Notes under the pieces: model-generated
Told to the model about the DNA's origin: nothing
The model's database searches: none
Seen by the model: the letters and a program-made list of their open reading frames with translations, nothing else
Program-made: the position numbers and the translations under genes
In this document: one piece after another, positions 57,066-64,000 of the stretch
Position numbering within the stretch: position 1 is the first letter of the stretch
How the letters are laid out: the number at the start of each line of letters is the position of its first letter
DNA from: Micrococcaceae bacterium
Lineage (GTDB): Bacteria > Actinomycetota > Actinomycetes > Actinomycetales > Micrococcaceae
DNA length: 64,000 nucleotides
Reading direction: 5' to 3'
NCBI GenBank assembly: GCA_013393415.1
Contig: JABXHI010000058.1
Location: 34,353 to 98,352, forward strand

Positions 57066-57078
57066 CTTTACGATGCGT

Positions 57079-57438
57079 CTAGAAACGCCAGAGCGTTGCG
57101 ATCAACGCGGTAACCAATGCGGTTCCGCCGGTGGCGTGGGCCAGGCCGGTGGAGATTTCTTCGCCTCGGTTGATCTTGCGACGGCCCAAGAGCGCCGTGA
57201 TGAAGACCATGATGCCAAGGACCAGCTTGATCGTGAGCTTGATGCGTTCGGCAGCTTCGACACTGCCTCCCATCTCGCTGAGCCCGAATAGCACGAGCCC
57301 CGAGATGATCATGAAGATGGCGCCGTACCACTGCGAGGTGGTCACCGTCGGGTTTTTGAAGTTGGCGAACCAACCACCGACGATTGCTGCCATCGACAGG
57401 ATGTGAATGGCGATAAAGATCGTTTGAACGATATCCAT
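57079..57438 (-). CDS. Small four-helix membrane protein
   Basis: 119 residues from the ATG at 57438; AAGGAG lies 13 nt upstream, a long spacing, and no other start codon lies between. Four hydrophobic segments: TIFIAIHILSMAAIVGGWFA, YGAIFMIISGLVLFGL, IKLTIKLVLGIMVFITALL and GGTALVTALIATLW. One His (IHIL) and a conserved-looking GGW recall heme-containing CopD/DUF2269-type proteins, but I cannot assign a family. It is 19 bp after the E2 gene and may be cotranscribed. Confidence 0.75.
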   Translation of the reverse strand: MDIVQTIFIAIHILSMAAIVGGWFANFKNPTVTTSQWYGAIFMIISGLVLFGLSEMGGSVEAAERIKLTIKLVLGIMVFITALLGRRKINRGEEISTGLAHATGGTALVTALIATLWRF

Positions 57439-57457
57439 AGAGTTCGTGTGGCTCCTT

Positions 57458-59254
57458 TCAGAGGCCCAGCTGGCCGCCGAAGTCACCGGCTTCGAGACGG
57501 TTCTTCAGCGTGGTCATAAACCGGCCAGCATCTGCCCCGTCGACGATGCGGTGATCGTAGGTGAGCGAGAGGTACATCATGTGGCGGAGAGCAATCGAGT
57601 CGTTGCCGTCGGCGTCAGGAATGACCATTGGACGTTTGACGATGTTGCCAGGACCAAGGATGGCAACCTGCGGCTGGTTGATGACCGGGGTATCGAACAG
57701 CGCGCCGAAAGAACCGAGGTTCGTGATGGAGAAGGTACCACCAGATAGTTCATCTGGTTTGACCTTGTTATCACGAGTCCGCAGTGCAATGTCGGAGATC
57801 GAGGTCGCGATACCGGCAAGATTCAGGTTGCCAGCACCCTTGATTACGGGGACCAAAAGCCCCCGTTCGGTGTCGACTGCAATGCCGATATCTTCGCTGT
57901 TGTGGTAGGTGATTTCCTTCGTCTCAGCATCGTACTGCGAGTTCAGCGCAGGATGTGCACGAAGTGCCTCAGTGGTCGCCTGCGTAATAAAGGCCAAGAA
58001 GGTAAGGTTCGCACCGTTCTCGGACTTAAAGCGAGCCTTAACCTGGTTGCGAAGATTGACGATACGAGTCATATCAATTTCGTGAACCTGCGTGAGCTGC
58101 GCCGAAGTCTCCAACGACTCGGTCATACGGTCGGCGATGACCTGACGAATACGTGACGCCTTTTCTGTGGTGCCACGCTTGGACGGATCAATCGAGGACC
58201 CAGGATCCTGTGGTGTCGGACGGGATGCAGCCTGCTGCTGTGCAGGAGCTTCGCTAGCTGCTGATGCAGTCTGCTCATCGCGTGATTCGTATTCTTTGAG
58301 TGCTGCAGCCGCGAGCACATCTTGTTTCCGAATACGTCCGCCTACACCGGTACCGGTGACCTCGGAGAGGTCGACGTCTTGCTCACGGGCGAGACGACGA
58401 ACCAGAGGCGTCACGTAGCCATCGCCACGTGGTGTATCTTCTGGTGAAGTCGGGGCTTCATCCTTCTCAGCTGCGGGCGCCGGGGCTGGTGCAGGCGTAG
58501 GTTCAGGGCTCGACTCTTCCTCTGCAGCGGGTTCAGGGGCCGGTTCTGGCTCTGGTGTTGGCTCAGGCTTTTCGGCGGCTGGTTCTGGCGACGATGCCGG
58601 AGCTTCTTCAGCGCCTGCAGCATCGGAAGAACCGACGAGTGCTAGGACTTGGCCTACCTCGATGTCTTCGTCTTCGCCGACCTGAACTTCCACGAGGGTA
58701 CCGGCAACAGGCGATGGGACTTCGGTGTCGACTTTGTCGGTGGAGATTTCCACGATGGGTTCGTCGACCTCGATGGTGTCGCCAACTTCTTTGAGCCAAC
58801 GGGTAACGGTACCTTCGGTGACCGATTCGCCCAGTTCTGGCAGTGTGACTTCTTGTGTCTCACCGGATGAGGCAGTTTGAGCTGGCTCTTCTGTTTGGGC
58901 CGGCGCTTCTTCTTGAGATTCCTGAGCCGATTCTTCTTTGGATTCCTCGGCTGGTTCTTCAGCAGGAGCCTCTTGGGCTGCTGAATCATCAGCTGGGGCA
59001 TCCGATGCGGAGTCATCTTCGTCGCCAATGACCGCTAGGCCTTGACCAACTTCGATGTCTTCATCTTCCTGCACCAGAATTTCTAGTACGGTCCCAGCGA
59101 CAGGGGATGGGACTTCGGTGTCGACTTTGTCGGTGGAGATTTCCACGATGGGTTCGTCGACCTCGATGGTGTCGCCAACATCTTTTAGCCAACGGGTAAC
59201 GGTACCTTCGGTGACCGATTCGCCCAGTTCTGGCAGAGTAATGGTTTCAGACAT
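57458..59254 (-). CDS. sucB: Dihydrolipoyl acyltransferase E2 (2-oxoglutarate/pyruvate dehydrogenase), two lipoyl domains
   Basis: 598 residues. Two lipoyl domains (about 2-77 and 134-210) each carry the EISTDKVDTEVPSP lipoylation site. An Ala/Pro/Glu-rich linker leads to the E3-binding domain (about 278-315, YVTPLVRRLAREQDVDLSE) and the catalytic domain ending in DHRIVDGADAGRF with the active His near 567. This is the actinobacterial DlaT/SucB type (Rv2215), which may serve both dehydrogenases. It is followed upstream by lpdA on the same strand. The two lipoyl coding segments are nearly identical in DNA. Confidence 0.93.
   Translation of the reverse strand: MSETITLPELGESVTEGTVTRWLKDVGDTIEVDEPIVEISTDKVDTEVPSPVAGTVLEILVQEDEDIEVGQGLAVIGDEDDSASDAPADDSAAQEAPAEEPAEESKEESAQESQEEAPAQTEEPAQTASSGETQEVTLPELGESVTEGTVTRWLKEVGDTIEVDEPIVEISTDKVDTEVPSPVAGTLVEVQVGEDEDIEVGQVLALVGSSDAAGAEEAPASSPEPAAEKPEPTPEPEPAPEPAAEEESSPEPTPAPAPAPAAEKDEAPTSPEDTPRGDGYVTPLVRRLAREQDVDLSEVTGTGVGGRIRKQDVLAAAALKEYESRDEQTASAASEAPAQQQAASRPTPQDPGSSIDPSKRGTTEKASRIRQVIADRMTESLETSAQLTQVHEIDMTRIVNLRNQVKARFKSENGANLTFLAFITQATTEALRAHPALNSQYDAETKEITYHNSEDIGIAVDTERGLLVPVIKGAGNLNLAGIATSISDIALRTRDNKVKPDELSGGTFSITNLGSFGALFDTPVINQPQVAILGPGNIVKRPMVIPDADGNDSIALRHMMYLSLTYDHRIVDGADAGRFMTTLKNRLEAGDFGGQLGL
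58713..58843 (-). repeat. Direct repeat copy 1 (second lipoyl domain of sucB)
   Basis: 131 bp that match 59106-59236 with only two mismatches by direct comparison. The segments code for the centre of each lipoyl domain. Confidence 0.92.
59106..59236 (-). repeat. Direct repeat copy 2 (first lipoyl domain of sucB)
   Basis: Partner of 58713-58843, 393 bp away in the same orientation; 129 of 131 bases agree. Confidence 0.92.
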
Positions 59255-59336
59255 TCCGTCCGGTTTCCTCTCTATTCCTCTTCAATGCTCACACGTTCGG
59301 TGCTCTATGCGCAGGTGGCATAACCACCATGGTGTA

Positions 59337-60710
59337 CTAGGCGTGCAACGGGAACCCGTTGAGCATCATTGCTGCTTCACCCATCGATTCGTTCTGCGTT
59401 GGGTGCGCATGGATGAAGTGGGCAACATCTTCTGGGTATGCTTCCCAGTTGACGATCAGCTGTGCTTCACCAATTTGTTCTGAAATGCGGTCGCCGATGG
59501 CGTGTACGCCAACGATCGGGCCGTGTTTTTGACGAACCATCTTCACGATACCGCTTGTACCGAGGATTGACGATTTTCCGTTGCCGGCCAGGTTGTATTC
59601 CACGGTTTCGACGTTGTCGGCGCCAAACTCTTCTTTGGCAACCGGCTCGGTCATCCCGACGGAACTGATCTCTGGAGTAGTAAACGTCACCCCTGGAATG
59701 TTGCGGTCTTCGACCTTCAACGGGTTGTTCCCCATGATCTCTTCGATCACGAAGTGGCCGTGCTGGTAGCCACGGTGTGCCAACTGCTTGCCTTTGACGA
59801 TGTCACCGATGGCATAAATGTTACCCACGCCGGTGTGCAAGCGATCGTTGACAGCTACGTGAGCGTTATCCATGGGAATCTTCACGTCTTCATAGCCCAT
59901 GTTCTCGGTATTCGGTTTGCGACCGGTCGCGATGAGACAGATATCGGCTTCAAACTCTTTGCCGTCGGTCAAAGTGACTTTCACGCCATCAGAAGTTTCT
60001 TCAACTTTGTCGAAGAACACACCGAGATTTGTTGTGATGCCGGCTTTCTTGAAACTGCGGGTTAGCTGTTTAATGATCGCTGGATCCTCGTTGGGCACGA
60101 GTGAATCGAGGCCTTCAATAACGGTAACGTCGATGCCGTAGGAGTTCCATGCTGATGCGAACTCCGAGCCGATGACGCCACCGCCCAAAACGATTGCCGA
60201 TTTCGGCGTGTAGTTGAGCTGTAGGGCTTCGGTCGAGGTAATGATCTTGTCGGAGATCGTCAGGCCCATCGTGTTGGAAACAGAGCCGGAGGCGAGGATG
60301 ATGTGCTTGCCTGAGTAGACGGTGCCGTCGACATCAATTTGGTTCTCTGAGATCAATCGACCGTTCCCGGCAATGGTGGTCACTTTACGCATTTTCAGTA
60401 GGCCCTGAAGACCCTTGAATTTGCCTTGAACAATGTTGTCTTTATAGTCGCGAACTGCGGCCATATCGATCGAGTCGAAAGTGGTTTTGACGCCAAATGT
60501 CTCTGATGCACGGGCGGAGTCAGCGACTTCTGCCGCGTGTAGGTAGGCCTTGGTTGGGATGCAACCGTAGTGCAGGCAGACACCACCAACTTTATCTCGT
60601 TCAATAAGACCAACGGAGAGTCCGTGGTGTATGGCGCGTAACGCCGCGGCGTAACCGGCGGAGCCACCGCCGAGAATTAGTACGTCGAATTCTGTAGCGG
60701 TTTCAGTCAC
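59337..60710 (-). CDS. lpdA: Dihydrolipoyl dehydrogenase (E3)
   Basis: 457 residues. FAD-binding LILGGGSAGYAAALRA, redox disulfide Cys45/Cys50 in GGVCLHYGCIPTKAYLH, NAD-binding VLGGGVIGSEFASAW, and the C-terminal His-Glu pair in HAHPTQNESMGEA. It reoxidises the lipoyl groups of E2. It precedes sucB by 82 bp on the same strand, so both are probably cotranscribed. Confidence 0.96.
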   Translation of the reverse strand: MTETATEFDVLILGGGSAGYAAALRAIHHGLSVGLIERDKVGGVCLHYGCIPTKAYLHAAEVADSARASETFGVKTTFDSIDMAAVRDYKDNIVQGKFKGLQGLLKMRKVTTIAGNGRLISENQIDVDGTVYSGKHIILASGSVSNTMGLTISDKIITSTEALQLNYTPKSAIVLGGGVIGSEFASAWNSYGIDVTVIEGLDSLVPNEDPAIIKQLTRSFKKAGITTNLGVFFDKVEETSDGVKVTLTDGKEFEADICLIATGRKPNTENMGYEDVKIPMDNAHVAVNDRLHTGVGNIYAIGDIVKGKQLAHRGYQHGHFVIEEIMGNNPLKVEDRNIPGVTFTTPEISSVGMTEPVAKEEFGADNVETVEYNLAGNGKSSILGTSGIVKMVRQKHGPIVGVHAIGDRISEQIGEAQLIVNWEAYPEDVAHFIHAHPTQNESMGEAAMMLNGFPLHA

Positions 60711-60989
60711 GATCGATGCTCCTCATCTATGCGGAGGTTCGCCCCGCAGTCTTCCTCGTACATGGTTTCCAGCCACGCGTCCTTTCACTAGGTGCTTCCT
60801 GGAGTTACCAGGGCACTAGCTGGACACCTCTTCTTAACTGTATAGGTTCGTACAGTCGCAGTTCCATAACCTCCGCCACGTTAACGGTGTATCACCGGAT
60901 GTATGCGGCGAAGTGTCTGTCAATGTGGTGTACATCGCTTAGTGTGGGTCGTCTTGCACCAACGACCCACCCCAAGCCCTGTGCAAACG
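60711..60989. other. Intergenic region between lpdA and pepA
   Basis: 279 bp. I see no gene or tRNA; apart from a hairpin at 60944-60970 it appears empty. It should carry the lpdA-sucB promoter. Confidence 0.5.
60944..60970 (-). terminator. Possible terminator after pepA
   Basis: GTGGGTCGT and its complement (9 bp) around a 9-nt loop, 19 bp beyond the pepA stop. No T tract, so weak. Confidence 0.4.
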
Positions 60990-62546
60990 CTAGCTTTGGG
61001 CCCGGGTCGCGACGAACTCGATAAGGGTGCGCACCATGACGCCTGTTGCATCCTTTGGTGTATATCCACGTGGTGACGACTCGTTGAATGCCGGTCCGGC
61101 AATATCTAAGTGGGCCCAGGGGGTCTCACCTACAAAGTCACGGAGGAAAGCAGCGGCGCCTTGCATGCCGCCGAAGCGCTCCCCGGTGTTTTTCAGGTCG
61201 GCCACGTTGGAGTCGAAACCAGCGCGAGCTTCTTCAGGAATAGGCAGCGCAACGACGAGTTCGCCCGTGGTTGATGCAGCGGTGGCGAGTTCTGCTCGGA
61301 TGTCATCTTGGCCCATGAGTCCGGTGGTACGAGTGCCGAGTGCAACCATGGCCGCACCGGTCAGGGTGGCAATGTCGACCACAACGTCAGGACCTTCTTC
61401 AGTGGCAGCGACCAAAGCATCTGCCATCACGAGGCGACCTTCGGCATCCGTGTTCATGACCTCCACCGTTTTGCCACCACGCATGGTGATGATATCGGAT
61501 GGCTTGATGCCGGTGCCCGAGGGCATATTCTCTGCCATGGCCAACCAACCGGTGACTTTTACGTTGAGGCCCAGTTCTGCGACAGCCTGCACCACGGCAC
61601 CAACGGTGGCGGCACCGGTCATATCCATCTTCATGGTTTCCATAGAGCCTGCCGGTTTGAGCGAAATACCGCCCGAGTCGAACGTGATGCCTTTGCCGAC
61701 GAAGGCCACATGACTCTGCGCGTTGGCTGGGGCATATTCGAGTTTGACCAGACGAGGTGGGTTGGCCGAGCCCTGTCCAACACCCAACAGCCCGCCAAAG
61801 CCACCTTCCGCAAGGGCTTCTTCATCATAAATCGTGGCACTGACGTTCGAATCTTGTACGAGCGCTTCAATTTCTTCGGCAAAGGTGCCCGGGAACAAAT
61901 GCGATGGGGCGGTGTTTACCAGGTCACGAGTGATAAACGTTGCTCTGGCGACCACACCGGCACGTGCGACCAGCTCATCGGCATCGGCGATCGTAGTCAC
62001 AAACTTCAACGAGGTAGGTTCTGCAGTGTCATCCTCATCCGTGTCGGAAGATGCATATCCAGCAAAAACGTAGGTACCAACTGTTGCGCCCTCCGCCACG
62101 GCGGTCAAATGGACCGCACTGTCAGCTGGTAGTGCGATCGTCACATCAGACGTGCCAGCCAATTTTGCGGTTGCGGCACCTGCTGCACGGCGCAGCGCTT
62201 CTGCCGAAATGGTGTCAGCTGGGGAGTTGTCCAGGGGTGGGGTGCCCTGTGCTGGGGCATCCGTCGAGCCAAGGCCGGTGAGTACTACGATCTTTGCATC
62301 AAGCTCGGTCGTGGCACCTGCCACACGAGTGACTTCATCGGGTTTGCCCTTAACCCCGAGTGCATCGAGCTGGTCTTGTAGACCATTGATTGCAGCTTCC
62401 GGAAGAGCGGGAGCTACAATCACAGGGCCGTCGTTCGTTGATTGCACGCCGAGCACGAGCGCATCAGTGTGTTCTACAGTGCTGGTGGTCGACAGTTGTG
62501 CGGTGAATTCCGCGACGAAATCAGTTGAAGCGGCATTGTGAGCCAC
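60990..62546 (-). CDS. pepA: Leucyl aminopeptidase (M17)
   Basis: 518 residues from the GTG at 62546, which has AAGGAT 8 nt upstream; the frame is open to 62618, but those starts lack a Shine-Dalgarno. The M17 signature NTDAEGRLVMADAL and the metal-site GKGITFDSGGISLKP are intact. It is a two-zinc cytosolic peptidase that forms hexamers. It corresponds to pepB (Rv2213). Confidence 0.94.
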   Translation of the reverse strand: MAHNAASTDFVAEFTAQLSTTSTVEHTDALVLGVQSTNDGPVIVAPALPEAAINGLQDQLDALGVKGKPDEVTRVAGATTELDAKIVVLTGLGSTDAPAQGTPPLDNSPADTISAEALRRAAGAATAKLAGTSDVTIALPADSAVHLTAVAEGATVGTYVFAGYASSDTDEDDTAEPTSLKFVTTIADADELVARAGVVARATFITRDLVNTAPSHLFPGTFAEEIEALVQDSNVSATIYDEEALAEGGFGGLLGVGQGSANPPRLVKLEYAPANAQSHVAFVGKGITFDSGGISLKPAGSMETMKMDMTGAATVGAVVQAVAELGLNVKVTGWLAMAENMPSGTGIKPSDIITMRGGKTVEVMNTDAEGRLVMADALVAATEEGPDVVVDIATLTGAAMVALGTRTTGLMGQDDIRAELATAASTTGELVVALPIPEEARAGFDSNVADLKNTGERFGGMQGAAAFLRDFVGETPWAHLDIAGPAFNESSPRGYTPKDATGVMVRTLIEFVATRAQS

Positions 62547-62704
62547 AAAATCACATCCTTGGGTGTGTAGCGGAATAGTATTGCTTGGTGTCTCCATCAT
62601 AACGATGCTGCGACACATTCATGGCGGAATAAGTGGACTGACCGTTGTGTTCCGTTAACCAGCGCTTTGTGCAGCATTGTGTCACCCGAAAGTGAGGAGT
62701 CTGC

Positions 62705-63874
62705 ATGCTAGATCCGATCGACCTGATTCACATGTCTTCGTCTGCAAGAGAGTTGATATCTGGAACAAGCCAGTCGAAACACACCGAGAATCACGACACC
62801 CCTGCAACCCACGGGCTTGATCTGCTGGTCGTGTTCTCTGGGTACTTAGACGCTGGCAGCGTTTCGACACAGTTGGAGAATGTGCTGCTCGAACGGTTGG
62901 ATCATCAACGCATCGCGACCTTCGATACGGACCAGTTACTGGACTACCGGGCGCGTCGTCCACATTTACGTTTTGACGGGCGGCAGTTTCGTGACTACGA
63001 CGCACCACAGCTCGAGCTGCACCTGCTGAAAGATCAAATGCAGCAGCCATTTTTGATGCTGAGCGGACCTGAGCCCGATTATCAATGGGATCGGTTTGTA
63101 GCAGCCGCGATGCTACTCATTGATCAGCTCGATGTCGGCGTGGTGACGTTCATCGACGCCATGCCACTGCCGGTACCACACACCCGACCATTGGGTGTCA
63201 CCACGCACGGAAACGCAGAAGAATTATTAGAGGGCTTAGCCACCTGGTCTCCCAAGGGCCGGATTGCAGCCGGTGCCGCACAACTTTTGGAACTACGAGC
63301 CGCTGAGGCTGGTCGCACCGTGAGCGGCTACACCTTGCACGTCCCACATTATTTGGCCGATGCAACCTATCCACAGGCCGCTGTCGCTGCCCTGGAATAT
63401 GTCGGTGCTGCGATGGGACTGATGCTGCCCAGCGAAGAGCTGCGTGAATCAGGTCGTGATGTCGAGCAGCAAATCACTGCCCAGGTGCAGAATCGGCCCG
63501 AAATCGCGACGATGCTGGGACGCTTGGAAGAACAATTTGATCAGTATGCTGAAGAACACCAAGCTCGTAGCCTGTTATTGAACGCCGACGAACAAATGCC
63601 AGACGCTGATGAGATTGGCTCGGCGGTCGAATCCTATCTGAGCGATCACGTACAACAGGATGAAGCTGGTCTAGACGATGACGATCGCGACGCTTTGGAA
63701 TATACCGGGACGCTGAATAAGAACAAATTGGCACAGGATCCCATGCACCCCTCGCGCGCAGATGTGGAACCAGACGTTGTCTGGTTCGTTGTCGATGAAT
63801 CGGACACAGAGCCAGGAGACGACGAGGCTGCTGAAACAGACGATCCCGATGAAGCTGATGAAGACTCTGACTAA
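62705..63874 (+). CDS. PAC2-family protein
   Basis: 389 residues. LLVVFSGYLDAGSVSTQLE, FDTDQLLDYRARRPHLRF and the later GRIAAGAAQLLELRAAEAGR are typical of the actinobacterial PAC2 (proteasome assembly chaperone-like, Rv2125) family. The C-terminus is an acidic tail (EPGDDEAAETDDPDEADED). GAGGAG lies 5 nt before the ATG. PAC2 proteins resemble proteasome-assembly chaperones, but no proteasome gene is in the window, so the role is unknown. Confidence 0.88.
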   Translation: MLDPIDLIHMSSSARELISGTSQSKHTENHDTPATHGLDLLVVFSGYLDAGSVSTQLENVLLERLDHQRIATFDTDQLLDYRARRPHLRFDGRQFRDYDAPQLELHLLKDQMQQPFLMLSGPEPDYQWDRFVAAAMLLIDQLDVGVVTFIDAMPLPVPHTRPLGVTTHGNAEELLEGLATWSPKGRIAAGAAQLLELRAAEAGRTVSGYTLHVPHYLADATYPQAAVAALEYVGAAMGLMLPSEELRESGRDVEQQITAQVQNRPEIATMLGRLEEQFDQYAEEHQARSLLLNADEQMPDADEIGSAVESYLSDHVQQDEAGLDDDDRDALEYTGTLNKNKLAQDPMHPSRADVEPDVVWFVVDESDTEPGDDEAAETDDPDEADEDSD

Positions 63875-64000
63875 GAGATTGCGCGGATAGGGACCGGAAA
63901 TTGGTGATTGGTTCGGGCGTGTCGCACAGGACAGGCATGGGGAGCTCGCGTTTCGATGGAAGTGCAAACCAACCCCGAATATGCGAAGGAACTTCCCCAT
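63875..64000. other. Window-edge region, no assigned gene
   Basis: The last 126 bp follow the PAC2 gene. Short frames run off both strands (for example an ATG at 63936 on the plus strand and one at 64000 on the minus strand), but none has enough sequence to support a call. Confidence 0.3.

Noticed and set aside
60711..60989. tRNA or small gene between lpdA and pepA
   Set aside because: No cloverleaf, T-loop sequence or supported start codon could be found.
63671..64000. Minus-strand frame running from the window edge into the PAC2 gene
   Set aside because: Most of it is antisense to the acidic tail of PAC2, and it has no family features.
1..64000. Mobile element, prophage or defence island
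   Set aside because: No transposase, integrase, phage, toxin-antitoxin or restriction gene is recognisable, and gene order is conserved core throughout.

Overview
The window reads as a core-chromosome segment of a moderately high-GC actinobacterium. The gene content and order match Micrococcales, and most likely Micrococcaceae: an SPOR-like mini-gene beside map, a MurE carrying a DDP-type (lysine-like) specificity motif, and LAxTG-type sorting. The genus cannot be fixed from this sequence. There is no rRNA, tRNA, CRISPR array, prophage or insertion sequence that I can support. Nearly every gene has a recognisable family, and much of the order matches Mycobacterium tuberculosis blocks Rv2145c-Rv2176 and Rv2213-Rv2225.

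Layout. 1-2049: a cut-off GAF-type regulator and an MHS-family transporter. 2111-7087: a PknL-like Ser/Thr kinase, a six-LysM lytic transglycosylase, an Rv2175c-like DNA-binding protein (the PknL substrate family) and a polyprenyl diphosphate synthase. 7175-11092: DNA polymerase IV, a DUF3040 membrane protein and a long LppM-domain lipoprotein. 11093-11632: a 540-bp regulatory region with MraZ-type boxes. 11633-30460: the division and cell-wall cluster mraZ-rsmH-ftsL-ftsI-murE-murF-mraY-murD-ftsW-murG-murC-ftsQ-ftsZ-pgeF-sepF-yggT-divIVA. 30583-36300: lspA, an RluD-type pseudouridine synthase, dnaE and nrdR, the last with a pair of NrdR-type boxes in front.

36352-43870: map, a small SPOR-like protein, panB, glnA2-glnE and a luciferase-like oxidoreductase. 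43923-47512: an FMN-riboswitch-controlled ribD-ribE-ribBA-ribH operon on the minus strand. 47628-51419: a 1263-residue wall-anchored protein fusing a phosphodiester-glycosidase domain to a calcineurin-like phosphatase. 51621-57015: a spermidine-synthase-like protein, glnA1, an RDD protein, a DUF4191 protein and a second receptor-type kinase. 57079-64000: a small membrane protein, the E2 and E3 subunits of 2-oxo-acid dehydrogenase, leucyl aminopeptidase and a PAC2 protein.

How the genes fit together. The centre makes lipid II (MurC-F, MraY, MurG) and the division machine (FtsZ, SepF, FtsQ, FtsL, FtsI, FtsW, DivIVA). Cell-wall hydrolases and two kinases flank it. Nitrogen control is represented by two glutamine synthetases and the adenylyltransferase GlnE; only GlnA1 keeps the adenylylated-tyrosine motif.

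The most interesting non-coding signals are: three phased MraZ-type boxes at mraZ, plus extra oppositely oriented clusters upstream; the NrdR box pair at nrdR; a candidate structured RNA between mraZ and rsmH; and several genes with a -10-like TANNNT hexamer 6-7 nt before the start codon and little or no Shine-Dalgarno sequence, which suggests leaderless mRNAs. No wholly new system is evident. The best candidate for new biology is the surface-anchored phosphodiester glycosidase/phosphatase fusion.
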